Notes: generated by a model not told the origin, from the letters alone. 64,000 nucleotides of DNA from Aquibacillus albus (GCF_016908325.1 NZ_JAFBDR010000016.1:38801-102800); one strand, 5' to 3'; shown: positions 34,715 to 43,380, counted from the stretch's first letter. A program made the numbers and translations.

Positions 34715-35950
34715 ATGAGTGACATCGATATAGAGAGGACGAAAAAGTTTCAGGAGCTGTATGCGCGCATTCAAAAATCCCCTCTATACAAGCGGAAATT
34801 ATCACACCATTTAAAACAAGACATCGGGCTTCAGCACATCAATACACTTCCGATAACGACAAAACAGGATCTGCGGGAAGCTGGTATATTTGGTCACCTT
34901 GCTGTTGATAGGAAGGAAATAGCTCAATATCACGAATCAACCGGAACAACTGGGGAGCCCTCTGCTTCCTGGTTTACGCATGAGGATTTGGTAACTGGTG
35001 GAAGACAACTAAAACAATGTGGTGTCCATTTGACATCTGAAGATCTTGTGCTTATCCGATTTCCTTATGCCCTGGCATTACCTGCCTTTTTAATGCAACA
35101 GACAGCCTGGCAGACAGGAGCCGGGGTAGTTCCCGCTAGTGGTCGTACGGTAGTGACTCCGTACCCTAGGGTAATAAGCATGATCAAACGGCTTGCTGTC
35201 ACGGTTTTGGCGGGACTCCCGCGAGAGATGGAACTACTAGCCGAAGTGGCCCGACTAGGTGGTTCTGACCCAAGTAAGGACTTTCCTTCGCTGCGTGCCA
35301 TATGCGTTGCTGGTGAATTAATGAGTGAAAAGCGTAGACAGCATATAGAGGAACTATGGGGTGTGCCAGTATTTAATATGTACGGTTCAACGGAAACAGC
35401 TAATATTGCAACAATGTGTGAGCATGGCAACATGCATATTGTAGAAGAAGATTTTGTTGTGGAAGTGTTAGATGAGAACGGAACAAATCCTGTTCCTTTT
35501 GGAGAAAAAGGGTTTGCAGCGATCACAACGCTTTCCCATCAAGGTTCGCCTCTACTGCGATATTTTAACGAGGATATCATCTCTGTAGAGCCAAGTTTAT
35601 GTCCATGTGGTCGATCTGGAGCGAATCTAACCCACTATGGAAGAAGCAGGGAACGCATCTATTTTGGAGGTACCATCCTGGAGCCGGCTGATATTCAGGA
35701 AGCAGTATATTCGTTGTCGCCTGCTCCGGATGCGTGGCAGGTGATCGAACAAGAAGCAGGATTGCACGTATTACTAGATTCGCATGAAGCCGATAAATGG
35801 TCAGAGGAAGAAGTCCGGTCTCTATTATCCTCCCAACTCCAAGTGCCGATCACCGTGGAAATAACCACAATGCTCGATCGCGCCAGCCTCATGGATAACA
35901 CTCCATCGACAAAGCCTATCTATATCAGAAAACGAAGTAACGGTGCTTAA
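34715..35950 (+). CDS. Phenylacetate-CoA ligase-like adenylating enzyme 2
   Basis: 411 residues, same PaaK branch but distant from its neighbour: HESTGTTGEPSASW (phosphate loop), MYGSTETANIATMCEHGNMH (A5), LRYFNEDI in place of YRTGD, and CPCGRSG. The changed hinge Asp/Gly suggests altered second-half chemistry, for example adenylation and transfer to a non-CoA acceptor. Start ATG after GAGAGGAGGTGCC, 32 nt after the first ligase, so co-transcribed. Two adenylating enzymes side by side may activate two different acids or act in sequence. Confidence 0.78.
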   Translation: MSDIDIERTKKFQELYARIQKSPLYKRKLSHHLKQDIGLQHINTLPITTKQDLREAGIFGHLAVDRKEIAQYHESTGTTGEPSASWFTHEDLVTGGRQLKQCGVHLTSEDLVLIRFPYALALPAFLMQQTAWQTGAGVVPASGRTVVTPYPRVISMIKRLAVTVLAGLPREMELLAEVARLGGSDPSKDFPSLRAICVAGELMSEKRRQHIEELWGVPVFNMYGSTETANIATMCEHGNMHIVEEDFVVEVLDENGTNPVPFGEKGFAAITTLSHQGSPLLRYFNEDIISVEPSLCPCGRSGANLTHYGRSRERIYFGGTILEPADIQEAVYSLSPAPDAWQVIEQEAGLHVLLDSHEADKWSEEEVRSLLSSQLQVPITVEITTMLDRASLMDNTPSTKPIYIRKRSNGA

Positions 35951-36020
35951 TAGATACCAATAGATACAGAGGCAGGAAGTTTTGATATGTCTAATCTAAA
36001 AAAAGAAAGGATGGTTAATC

Positions 36021-36848
36021 TTGAGTGATGAATCACAACAAAAGAAATCACAGCTACTCGTGAGCCGTGACCATAAAAGTGAGGATACTATCATTAAAGT
36101 AAAGCAAACGACAATTGGCGGATTGTCCCATACGCTGATTGCAGGACCTTGCTCAGTTGAATCGAGAGAGCAGCTTGAAACAGTTGCTTCTGCGCTAAAG
36201 CAAACGGGATTATCGGTCATGCGTGGTGGAGCATTCAAGCCGAGAACCTCCCCTTACAGTTTTCAAGGTCTTGGGGAAGAAGGTTTAAAAATGATGAAGG
36301 ATGTAGCGGATGAAAGCGGATTGGTAACGATCAGTGAAATTATGAGTCCGAACCAAATCGATATAGCGGCACCTTACATCGATATTTTTCAAGTAGGCGC
36401 ACGTAACATGCAGAACTTCGATTTGCTGAAAGCAGTCGGGCAAACGAAAAAGCCCGTGTTATTAAAACGTGGGCTTTCTGCTACGTTAGAGGAATTAATG
36501 CTAGCAGCAGAATATATTTTGCATCATGGGAATGATCAAGTGATGTTAATCGAACGTGGAATCCGTACTTTTGAGACAGCGACCCGAAATACCCTTGATA
36601 TTTCTGCTGTTCCTATTTTAAAGCAGGAAACCCACCTACCAGTGCTCGTAGATGTCAGTCATTCCACCGGGCGAAAAGATATTCTCTTACCATGTGCAAA
36701 GGCGGCACTTGCTGCTGGAGCAGATGGGATTATGGTTGAGATACACCCGGATCCTGCAAACGCTCTTTCCGATGGGAAACAGCAGCTCAATATGGAGGAG
36801 TTTCAAGCTTTTTGGGACGGCTTAACCGATTCCGGTTTGTACCGTTAA
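36021..36848 (+). CDS. aroF: DAHP synthase, AroA-I-beta type
   Basis: 275 residues. AGPCSVES (41-48) with the metal Cys44, [16 protein letters not shown] (PEP/E4P binding), [16 protein letters not shown] (metal His) and [18 protein letters not shown] define the short, KDO8P-synthase-like class of 3-deoxy-7-phosphoheptulonate synthase. No ACT or chorismate-mutase domain is fused (the first 35 residues are too short), so feedback control by tyrosine/phenylalanine or chorismate is probably absent. Start TTG after GAAAGGATGG. Placed between the two ligases and the lyase-like gene, it would pull carbon into shikimate for a dedicated product. Confidence 0.88.
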   Translation: MSDESQQKKSQLLVSRDHKSEDTIIKVKQTTIGGLSHTLIAGPCSVESREQLETVASALKQTGLSVMRGGAFKPRTSPYSFQGLGEEGLKMMKDVADESGLVTISEIMSPNQIDIAAPYIDIFQVGARNMQNFDLLKAVGQTKKPVLLKRGLSATLEELMLAAEYILHHGNDQVMLIERGIRTFETATRNTLDISAVPILKQETHLPVLVDVSHSTGRKDILLPCAKAALAAGADGIMVEIHPDPANALSDGKQQLNMEEFQAFWDGLTDSGLYR

Positions 36849-36895
36849 GGTCGCTACTATGAGCCTAATAAATAGGTTTAGATGGAGGTGATAGT

Positions 36896-37486
36896 ATGAA
36901 AGATTCCCAATTTGAGCACAAAGCATTGAAGGTTTTAAAGACATTTCTATTAGACTTACTATTAGTGACGGATGGACGGACAACGGATTTTTTGGAAGTA
37001 TTGTTGAATGAGAAATTAAAGGTCCAAGTGATACGGCAAGAACAAATTAATGAAGCTGATGCCAAACTGTTCGGTGAGTCTTCCGGCGCTCCGTATTATA
37101 TTAGGGAATCGGTACTAATCGGTGAAAGAAGTGGATTTGTCGTGTCCCACAACATTGCGATGGTATATGCCAAGCATGTACCTCCTGCTTTGTTTGAGAG
37201 CATTGCACATCAGAAGTACGGAATTGGCAATGCGATCAGTTCACTTGGAATGCGCTCGTTCCGGAAAGTGACAGACTCCGGATATGTCAACGAAGAGGAA
37301 TCAGTTGATCTTTTCCAGCAGCCAATCAGGCTTCATTTTTCTGATCTGCATGAAAAGGTGCCTTACAAACGATACGATTTGTATTTTGGAAGTAAACCAG
37401 GAATTGAAATGCTCGAATATTACCATCCGAGCATTATCGAACATCGTTTACTGCAAGAGATCAGCAAAGAGCAATCAAGCAACTGA
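36896..37486 (+). CDS. Chorismate-lyase-like (UbiC/UTRA fold) protein
   Basis: 196 residues. LEVLLNEKLKVQVIRQEQIN near the start, SGAPYYIRESVLIG, then VPPALFESIAHQKYGIGNAISSLGMRSFRKV match the order of chorismate pyruvate-lyase family blocks (substrate Arg after ESVL, GIG turn, LGMRSFR). Chorismate lyases release pyruvate and give 4- (or 3-) hydroxybenzoate. It is the last gene after two aryl-acid ligases and a DAHP synthase, which supports the call. UTRA ligand-binding domains share the fold, but there is no DNA-binding domain. Start ATG after GATGGAGGTGATAG. Confidence 0.65.
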   Translation: MKDSQFEHKALKVLKTFLLDLLLVTDGRTTDFLEVLLNEKLKVQVIRQEQINEADAKLFGESSGAPYYIRESVLIGERSGFVVSHNIAMVYAKHVPPALFESIAHQKYGIGNAISSLGMRSFRKVTDSGYVNEEESVDLFQQPIRLHFSDLHEKVPYKRYDLYFGSKPGIEMLEYYHPSIIEHRLLQEISKEQSSN

Positions 37487-37490
37487 GCAA

Positions 37491-37534
37491 TGACTGGCTC
37501 TACAGGATGGAGAGGTCATCCTTGGAGCCAGTCA
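37491..37534 (+). terminator. Terminator of the aromatic operon
   Basis: TGACTGGCTC / GAGCCAGTCA, with an inner AGGATG / CATCCT stem; T-rich after (TGTTTATCC), so moderate. Confidence 0.6.
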
Positions 37535-37584
37535 CTGTTTATCCTTGTAATTTTTTAGCCATGCATGATTAGCCGACATCATTT

Positions 37585-37866
37585 TTATTTTTTACTCGAT
37601 TTTCCTTTCATTTGTTCAATCAAATCGATTCCGAAAAGGAGCATATGTTCAGCTGCATGAAGTGCGCCAAGGTTTATGGCTTTAAGTAATTTTCTTACCA
37701 TGACTTCAACAGGTTGATCACGATCTTCTGCTGCTTCCAGGATTTCTTTCTCGGCGACATATGCTCCTTTTTTAACCGCTCTCATATAATTCTCTGAAAA
37801 GTAACTAGCTCCAAGTTGGAATAATTTAAACATTTTCACAAACGCTTGATGTTTTTTCCTATCCAA
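37585..37866 (-). CDS. Small helical hypothetical protein
   Basis: 93 residues from a TTG giving MDRKKHQAFVKMFKLFQLGASYFSENYMRAVKKGAY; the GAGGGGGTGAAG before it would place a GTG start three codons upstream inside the site. Helical, with Gly-spaced hydrophobic patches like those of the 101-residue protein at 30307. The neighbour upstream starts MDRKKW, so the two share an N-terminal tag. No family recognised. Confidence 0.45.
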   Translation of the reverse strand: MDRKKHQAFVKMFKLFQLGASYFSENYMRAVKKGAYVAEKEILEAAEDRDQPVEVMVRKLLKAINLGALHAAEHMLLFGIDLIEQMKGKSSKK

Positions 37867-37887
37867 CTGCTTCACCCCCTCTTGATA

Positions 37888-38106
37888 TTACCTTTTGCCT
37901 GCAGAATTCGATGTTCGCTCCCTTAATGTTTTCTCTTTATCCTGCATCGGAAGGCTATTACTAGTTCGTGTTTGTTTTTCTCCTCCCCAACCTGCTACCA
38001 ATGCAACGATAACGCCCACAACAAGTACAAAAAGAAGTATGCCGAATAAACTCAAGCCTAGGCCGAATAACAGTTTATCACCGATAGCCCATTTTTTTCT
38101 ATCCAT
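37888..38106 (-). CDS. Small single-pass membrane protein
   Basis: 72 residues: MDRKKWAIGDK, then one long hydrophobic segment (LLFGLGLSLFGILLFVLVVGVIVALVAG) and a basic, Ser/Asn-rich tail. Start ATG after GGCAGAGGTGAAATAG. It precedes the 93-residue gene by 21 nt on the same strand. Convergent with the aromatic operon, so probably part of the same locus. Unknown function. Confidence 0.55.
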   Translation of the reverse strand: MDRKKWAIGDKLLFGLGLSLFGILLFVLVVGVIVALVAGWGGEKQTRTSNSLPMQDKEKTLRERTSNSAGKR

Positions 38107-38293
38107 TCTATTTCACCTCTGCCTTATCCATAATAGTTCAGTATATGATTAAATATCCCAGCTTCTGTAGGTAGTAGACTATAATTTTATAAAATCCACT
38201 ATAGCCCAAACGAGTAACGCTAATTCACATAGAATGGGAAGAGAAATGAAATAAAAAAGTGCGCATCAAACATACAAAAGGAGGTTTCCATAA

Positions 38294-39079
38294 ATGGATG
38301 AATTACACAGGGAAGAAAACTCTGCAGAGGACACAGAGGAAGAAAAAAGCTCGGCTGGAACGAACAACACAGGGGATGAAGAGTGGAAGCAATTTATTAG
38401 ACAAGAATTAGATAAAATGGAAAACAATGAAAAAAAAGAGTCATCAACTGAGGGAGAGTTTTCGCTTGAAACCTTAATCGAGAAGATACCAGTAGAAAAT
38501 TTGGTTAAATCCACAGTGAATATGATTAAGAAGAGAGCAGATAAGGATGTAGATGAGAAAACAGAAGAGAAAGTAGAAGCAGAAATGGATGAGAAAACAG
38601 AAGAGAAAGCAGAAGCAGAAATGGATGAGAAAACAGAAGAGAAAGCAGAAGCAGAAATGGATGGGAAAACAGAAGAGAAAGCAGAAGCAGAAATGGATGA
38701 GAAAACAGAAGAGAAAGCAGAAACAGAAATGGATGAGAAAACAGAAGAGAAAGCAGAAGAAGAAATGGATGAAAAAACAGAAGAGAAAGCAGAAGCAGAA
38801 ATGGATGAGAAAACGGAAGAGAAAGCAGAAGCAGAAATGGATAAAAAAACAGAAGAGAAAGCAGAAGCAGAAATGGATGAGAAAACGGAAGAGAAAGCAG
38901 AAGCAGAAATGGATGAAAAAACAGAAGAGAAAGCAGAAGCAGAAATGGATGAGAAAACGGAAGAGAAAGCAGAAGCAGAAGAAATAGATGAGATAAAAGA
39001 TGTGAGGGTAGATAAGAAGCCAATGAATAAGCAAAATAGAACCAAGAGAAAGAAGAGAGTATTTAGAAGAAGACGTTAA
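38294..39079 (+). CDS. Lys/Glu-rich repeat protein
   Basis: 261 residues. An acidic N-terminus (about 85 residues with a short helix LETLIEKIPVENLVKSTVNMIKKR), then twelve 12-residue repeats of MDEKTEEKAEAE (residues 86-229), then a basic tail ending KRKKRVFRRRR. No signal or TM segment. It should be a long charged coiled rod or disordered spacer, basic at the C-terminus, like structural coat/exosporium or LEA-type proteins. Start ATG behind AAAAGGAGG. Long frames on all other strands over the repeat are artefacts of its low complexity. Followed by a CPBP gene 44 nt later. Confidence 0.7.
   Translation: MDELHREENSAEDTEEEKSSAGTNNTGDEEWKQFIRQELDKMENNEKKESSTEGEFSLETLIEKIPVENLVKSTVNMIKKRADKDVDEKTEEKVEAEMDEKTEEKAEAEMDEKTEEKAEAEMDGKTEEKAEAEMDEKTEEKAETEMDEKTEEKAEEEMDEKTEEKAEAEMDEKTEEKAEAEMDKKTEEKAEAEMDEKTEEKAEAEMDEKTEEKAEAEMDEKTEEKAEAEEIDEIKDVRVDKKPMNKQNRTKRKKRVFRRRR
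38549..38980 (+). repeat. 12 tandem 36-bp repeats
   Basis: Twelve 36-bp units in frame inside the Lys/Glu-rich gene. Units differ at one to three bases each (for example GGG or AAA for GAG in unit 4 and 9), so copies are young and copy number probably varies between strains. Confidence 0.92.
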
Positions 39080-39123
39080 CATATCTTATATCGATACCCC
39101 CAAAAGAAGGAGCTTTACAATAG

Positions 39124-39933
39124 ATGAAGAAGAAACTTTACTTTCCTGCCACTGCTTTACGAAATTTGGCAGCATTAAGCTTATTTGTAGCATTTTTAAT
39201 TATTTTACAATTAGATAACCATCTGTTGTTGATTGTTTGGGCAATTGCTGCAGGACTTAGCTTCTTCGAAAAAACAATAAGATATTTTGTTTTGACATTA
39301 ATGGCTTTCGGAATTGGGTTCTTTGTTTATAGTTATATAACTACGCATTGGCTTATAAACATCAGTCAGGATGAAACCCGGGTTTTACTCAACAGGTTGT
39401 CACTGATCGTTGTCTTGGTCCCATTGATTTTTTTTTCGCTTATTTTCAGACTTCGTTTTATGTATTATTGGCAGAAACCGCAATGGGAGGAGCCAGTTCA
39501 TAATCCTTTCATTTGGGCCGGCTTTCGTAAAACGAAAGTAAGTACCTTTCTCGTTATGGCGATGATGATAAATTTTTTAGTTTTTCTGCCATTTATACTG
39601 AATCATAGCTTTAGTTTCTTCCAGGGAATCTGGGGATTCATGATCATTTTTTCCATTCTGAATGGAACGCTCGAAGAAATGATATGGAGAGGTTTTTTGC
39701 TAAGCCGTTTTTCTGAAAATTTCGGTAATCGATGGGCGGTTGTGCTAACGAGCGTTGGCTTTGGTCTGCAACATTATTCCCTTGGATTCTCTTGGGTTAG
39801 CTGCCTAGCATTTAGTATGGGCGGTTTTTTTTTCGGAGCTATTACAGTCCAATCAAAAAGTATCGTTCCGGCAGTGATATGGCATATGTTTTTCAATGCG
39901 TTGATGGTGCTTAGTGGCATGATTGTGAGTTAA
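39124..39933 (+). CDS. CPBP family intramembrane metalloprotease
   Basis: 269 residues, about eight hydrophobic segments. EEMIWRGFLLSRF (EExxxR), FGLQHYSLGF (FxxxH) and VIWHMFFN supply the CAAX protease/bacteriocin-processing motifs. It may process a peptide or act in self-protection; what it cuts is unknown. It follows the Lys/Glu-rich gene by 44 nt with its own AAGAAGGAGC site, so co-transcribed and part of the locus. Confidence 0.82.
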   Translation: MKKKLYFPATALRNLAALSLFVAFLIILQLDNHLLLIVWAIAAGLSFFEKTIRYFVLTLMAFGIGFFVYSYITTHWLINISQDETRVLLNRLSLIVVLVPLIFFSLIFRLRFMYYWQKPQWEEPVHNPFIWAGFRKTKVSTFLVMAMMINFLVFLPFILNHSFSFFQGIWGFMIIFSILNGTLEEMIWRGFLLSRFSENFGNRWAVVLTSVGFGLQHYSLGFSWVSCLAFSMGGFFFGAITVQSKSIVPAVIWHMFFNALMVLSGMIVS

Positions 39934-40196
39934 AGGGGGATATAACAAATAAATTTTCGAGTTAAACAAAATATAGCAAATTACTATTTCTTAATATTCA
40001 GTCTGTTGAACAACCGACAACCTGGATACTATTTTTTTGAAAATTTTATGTAAAACATATTAAGGAGTTTAACAATCAAGATAACTGACATCTCGTTACT
40101 AGCACATTTTATCATATAGTAGACAAAGACCGCTTCATTAAACATGCAAACCTCATAGATTGTAATAAGCATAGTTTATTAGAGGAGGTTTGCCAA
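39934..40196. other. Intergenic, 263 nt
   Basis: AT-rich region marking the return to chromosomal composition. TTAAGGAGTTTAAC at about 40060 looks like a ribosome binding site without a following gene, perhaps a remnant. No terminator is obvious after the CPBP gene. Confidence 0.35.
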
Positions 40197-41525
40197 TTGT
40201 TTGGATTTTCAATGATACAAATGGTACGTTCCCATTCTCACAAATTAGACAAATCGTTACGTGAACAAGTACTCAACTTATATAAACCATTTAAGTGGAC
40301 ACCTTGTTTTATGCACAATTTATTCGAGGGTATGATTAAGAAACACAAGAAAATGTCAGTCATCATTGAATTTGAAAAGCCATATTTCGAAGAGGGCTGT
40401 CATGATGTTAACCACTTATTTGCAAGCAATGCACGATGTTCTATTAGAAATGAATTTCGTAGTATTTCTTGCTGTAGTGTAGATCTTACGCCCTCTGTAT
40501 TGGAAGAGATGCTTGAGAGCTGCAATAAAGTTAAAAAGGTGTATTTTAATCGAGAAATTAAAGCATTGTTAGATACAGCGGTACCTTCTGCCAATGCTCA
40601 TCATGTAGTTAGAGATGGAACGGAATTATCTGGAAGAGGGAAGTCAATAGCCATTATCGATACTGGAATCTATCCCCATAATGATCTATCAGGGAGAATC
40701 ACTGCGTTTGTAGATTTTATCAATCAAGAATCAGAGCCTTATGATGATAATGGGCATGGAACACATTGTGCAGGAGACGCAGCTGGTGACGGATCAGCAT
40801 CATCTGGACAGTACGTATCACCTGCTCCAGAAGCTAATTTAATCGGGGTGAAAGTGTTAAATAAAATGGGGTCTGGTTCCTTAGAAACAGTTATGCAAGG
40901 GGTAGAATGGTGCATCGATTTTAATGCCAATAACCCGGATCAACCGATTGATATTATAAGTATGTCATTAGGGTCACCTGCACAACAATTTGGTACTGAA
41001 GATGATGATCCAATGGTACAAATCGTAGAAAGAGCTTGGCAGGATGGAATAGTTGTTTGTGTTGCGGCTGGTAATGAAGGTCCTGATTCTCGAACAATTG
41101 CAAGTCCTGGAATTAGTGATCAAGTCATTACAGTAGGTGCATTAGATGATAGAAATACTCCTGAGTCAAGATCAGATGATGAAGTTGCTAGCTTTTCAAG
41201 TAGAGGACCTACGATTTACGGAAAGACGAAGCCAGATATCTTAGCTCCAGGCGTTGATATCGTTTCATTAAGATCTCCTGGATCCTATTTGGATAAATTA
41301 CAGAGGCAAAATCGAGTAGGCTCTGATTATTTCGTTTTATCAGGAACTTCAATGGCAACACCAATTTGTGCAGGAGTTGTCGCTTTAATTTTACAGCAAA
41401 ATCCAGAGTTAACACCGCAGCAGGTTAAAGAATTACTAAAAAATGGTGCTGATATGTGGAGAAATCGAGATCCGAATGTTTATGGTGCAGGCTATTTAAA
41501 TGCTGATAGCTCTGTTCCTCGCTAG
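40197..41525 (+). CDS. aprX: Intracellular subtilisin-like serine protease AprX
   Basis: 442 residues, exactly the length of B. subtilis AprX. Triad: D155 in IAIIDTGIYPHNDL, H187 in NGHGTHCAGD, Ser in SGTSMATPICAG. The 140-residue pro-like N-terminus has no signal peptide, so it acts in the cytoplasm, in late stationary phase by analogy. Start TTG after TTAGAGGAGGTTTG. A good terminator (41603-41640) ends it. Confidence 0.92.
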   Translation: MFGFSMIQMVRSHSHKLDKSLREQVLNLYKPFKWTPCFMHNLFEGMIKKHKKMSVIIEFEKPYFEEGCHDVNHLFASNARCSIRNEFRSISCCSVDLTPSVLEEMLESCNKVKKVYFNREIKALLDTAVPSANAHHVVRDGTELSGRGKSIAIIDTGIYPHNDLSGRITAFVDFINQESEPYDDNGHGTHCAGDAAGDGSASSGQYVSPAPEANLIGVKVLNKMGSGSLETVMQGVEWCIDFNANNPDQPIDIISMSLGSPAQQFGTEDDDPMVQIVERAWQDGIVVCVAAGNEGPDSRTIASPGISDQVITVGALDDRNTPESRSDDEVASFSSRGPTIYGKTKPDILAPGVDIVSLRSPGSYLDKLQRQNRVGSDYFVLSGTSMATPICAGVVALILQQNPELTPQQVKELLKNGADMWRNRDPNVYGAGYLNADSSVPR

Positions 41526-41602
41526 AAAATGTGCATGAAGTAAGCAAAGTTCCATCATAAGATAACAGGATGTTGTATCAACGAATCAATATATTACTAG
41601 AC

Positions 41603-41640
41603 TCCTGCATCGATTGAGTCATGGGTGCAGGATTTTTTTT
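41603..41640 (+). terminator. Terminator after aprX
   Basis: TCCTGCA / TGCAGGA with a 16-nt loop, then eight T. Confidence 0.85.
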
Positions 41641-41862
41641 GAAAAATATATATTGGACAAATTGTTAAATAATGAGTACTGAACTAAAATTTCCTTATAA
41701 CATTGTGGATGAGATAGAGAAGCCTTTTCGACAATATGAAATTAAAAACATTTCTTAATAACCATGTTATAATATAAGAAAGAAAACAGAGTGATTGTAT
41801 TTGAAGAAACTTGATAGTAGGGTTGTGGATAGTAGTTAAAGAAGAAAAGGAGAAATAATGAG
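41641..41862. other. Start of the array, no clear gene
   Basis: A 28-codon frame (41672-41758, MSTELKFPYNIVDEI...) without a binding site may be a gene remnant. TATAAT at 41768-41773 may be the -10 of the next gene. Confidence 0.35.
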
Positions 41863-42168
41863 TTGAAAAAAGTTAACGTTAAATATAAATACATAGAAAC
41901 ACTTACTGGCGAACAAGTAATTAATAACTATGACGCTTATCAATTAGATGAAAAACGAGTGGTCGAAATTGATACTGCCGAAGAGGAGATAGTCATTCAG
42001 CCATTAACAGAATATAGGGATGGAAATTTAGTGTATGATGAAGATGCAGATAGAGATCAAGATGATTCCATACTTATATCGGTACAAAACTCAAAAGAAT
42101 TTGATATATTTGATGAAGCAGTTGTAAACTTTTTTAAATATCTAGTTGAGTTGAATTACAAGAGATAA
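41863..42168 (+). CDS. Hypothetical acidic protein
   Basis: 101 residues from TTG, 8 nt after AAAGGAGAAA; the nearer ATG reads straight into TGA. Strongly acidic, beta strands first (VNVKYKYIETLTGEQVI, EEEIVIQPLTEY) then helix. No signal peptide. Family unknown. It is the first gene of the boundary-motif array: the motif begins 40 nt after its stop. Confidence 0.5.
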   Translation: MKKVNVKYKYIETLTGEQVINNYDAYQLDEKRVVEIDTAEEEIVIQPLTEYRDGNLVYDEDADRDQDDSILISVQNSKEFDIFDEAVVNFFKYLVELNYKR

Positions 42169-42207
42169 AATAGCCCCCCTATTTCATGAAAAGTTCATAT
42201 TCATTAT

Positions 42208-42235
42208 ACTAACGGGAGCCGCTTGACAAGTTCTG
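42208..42235 (+). repeat. Array boundary motif 1
   Basis: ACTAACGGGAGCCGC then TTGACAAG: the first copy of the motif found about 25 times up to 63.6 kb. The TTGACA in it could be mistaken for a -35. Confidence 0.65.
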
Positions 42236-42326
42236 TTATAATCGTTTCAATCATGAAAAACAGAATTAACGCTCGATTAAACAATTACTTAATTAATTAC
42301 TGTAAGAAAAAAGGAGGAGTACGGTT

Positions 42327-42593
42327 ATGGATGATAAGTTTGAAAGAATGAAATTAATAGATAAGTTAATTGATATGGCTGATAAGCATAATATTGAGTA
42401 TTCGGTCCCATCTGGTGGTTCAACAAAAAATTCAGGATTTGCAGATTTTATTTTTAAAATGGAAGAAGACCTGATGCTTGGAGTGCAGCTTGCACCGGTT
42501 GGATCCGTAAAACCATTATCAACTTTTCCAGATGGACAACCAATGACTTTTGAAGATATGGATAATATGTTAAAACATACCGCATACGAATAA
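42327..42593 (+). CDS. Hypothetical protein
   Basis: 88 residues: a helix (KFERMKLIDKLIDMADKHNIEY) then beta segments and helix. No signal peptide or known motif. Start ATG after AAAAGGAGGAG. Similar unnamed proteins are typical of such small-gene arrays. Confidence 0.5.
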   Translation: MDDKFERMKLIDKLIDMADKHNIEYSVPSGGSTKNSGFADFIFKMEEDLMLGVQLAPVGSVKPLSTFPDGQPMTFEDMDNMLKHTAYE

Positions 42594-42766
42594 AAAATTA
42601 CGTCCTATAATAAAGCAAACGTCCTCTTTTATGTTGTTTATGTTTACGAAATGTTTACTCTTGGAGCCAAGATTTCTAACTTGGTTCTTTTTTATGAAAA
42701 ACTGTGAATCCCTTGAATTAGCGAGAGCGATTGTTAAATAATAGCTATCTTCTTTTGTATCTACTG

Positions 42767-42961
42767 GCAGGTTAGCTGAAAAGGGGGCAATTGATGTATT
42801 AGGAGGTTTTTATGCGAAAATATCTATTATTGATTATGTGTTTGATGCTGCTATCAGCTTGTTCATCAGAAGACGATGTTAATTTCGATGAAACTATGAT
42901 AGTTACTGGGAAAGTAATTCAAATAAAATAAGAGAGAAAAGAAGAGCTTACTAAGTATTGT
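42767..42961 (+). repeat. Duplicated array fragment A, copy 1
   Basis: 195 bp repeated at 61667-61861 with two substitutions. It spans the boundary motif and the 5' part of a small lipoprotein gene. Confidence 0.9.
42812..42931 (+). pseudogene. Truncated lipoprotein gene
   Basis: 39 codons: signal peptide MRKYLLLIMCLMLLSAC (lipobox LSAC) and a short acidic tail ending in TAA. The copy at 61712 continues in the same frame beyond its own TAA into a sequence similar to the lipoprotein at 44754 (NxNVWNL), so this is the head of a longer gene that lost its rest. Start ATG after TTAGGAGG. Confidence 0.65.
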
Positions 42962-43000
42962 TGAAGAAGTTACTAAAAAAGTCTGAGAGGTGAAAGGAAA

Positions 43001-43312
43001 ATTAGATATAAATTATTCTCTATATTCCTAACATTTATTTTATTATTTGTCCTTACTGGCTGTTTCTTTAGTTCAAATGATAGATATGACGTTACAATCT
43101 TTACAAAGGAACCAGCATCATTAGATTTACAAGAAAGAGTTAATCAAACAATTGAAACTAATAATTTAGATAATCTTGTTCTTAATTGGAGCATAGAACC
43201 TCCAACTCATATTGATGAGTTTCCAACTATTATTGTAAAAAGTCATAATGGAACATTTGAAACAAGTAACGTAGAAGAATTTGAAGAACATATTAAATCA
43301 TTAGAAAAATAG
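43001..43312 (+). CDS. Lipoprotein with an ATT start
   Basis: 103 residues if ATT 43001 starts translation: IRYKLFSIFLTFILLFVLTGC is a complete lipoprotein signal peptide with lipobox LTGC, and the GAGGTG site lies 9 nt upstream. No ATG, GTG or TTG exists in frame before the signal. The mature part (TKEPASLDLQERVNQTIE... NNLDNLVLNWSIEP) resembles small secreted proteins of arrays like this. Either a rare start or a mutated one. Confidence 0.5.
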   Translation: MRYKLFSIFLTFILLFVLTGCFFSSNDRYDVTIFTKEPASLDLQERVNQTIETNNLDNLVLNWSIEPPTHIDEFPTIIVKSHNGTFETSNVEEFEEHIKSLEK

Positions 43313-43330
43313 CATTGTATTTGTTGTTCG

Positions 43331-43380
43331 CTAACAGGGGCAAGAGTGGAACAAGGAGTTGTCGACACAGCAACTCTTAT
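43331..43380 (+). repeat. Array boundary motif with terminator stem
   Basis: CTAACAGGGGCAAGAG then TGGAACAAG, followed by GAGTTG / CAACTC hairpin and TTATT. Confidence 0.7.

Noticed and set aside
36896..37486. GntR-type regulator (UTRA domain)
   Set aside because: No winged-helix DNA-binding domain is present and the genes around it are biosynthetic.
37888..38106. Holin or toxin of a toxin-antitoxin pair
   Set aside because: One TM segment with a charged tail is too general, and the neighbour gives no antitoxin motif.
38549..38980. CRISPR array
   Set aside because: The units are contiguous 36-bp in-frame coding repeats without spacers.
38266..39082. Long minus-strand and other-frame coding regions over the Lys/Glu repeat
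   Set aside because: They follow from the stop-poor repeat sequence; only the plus frame at 38294 has a ribosome binding site and sensible start.
42222..42243. TTGACA...TATAAT sigma-A promoter
   Set aside because: The spacer is only 8 bp; the TTGACA belongs to the boundary motif.
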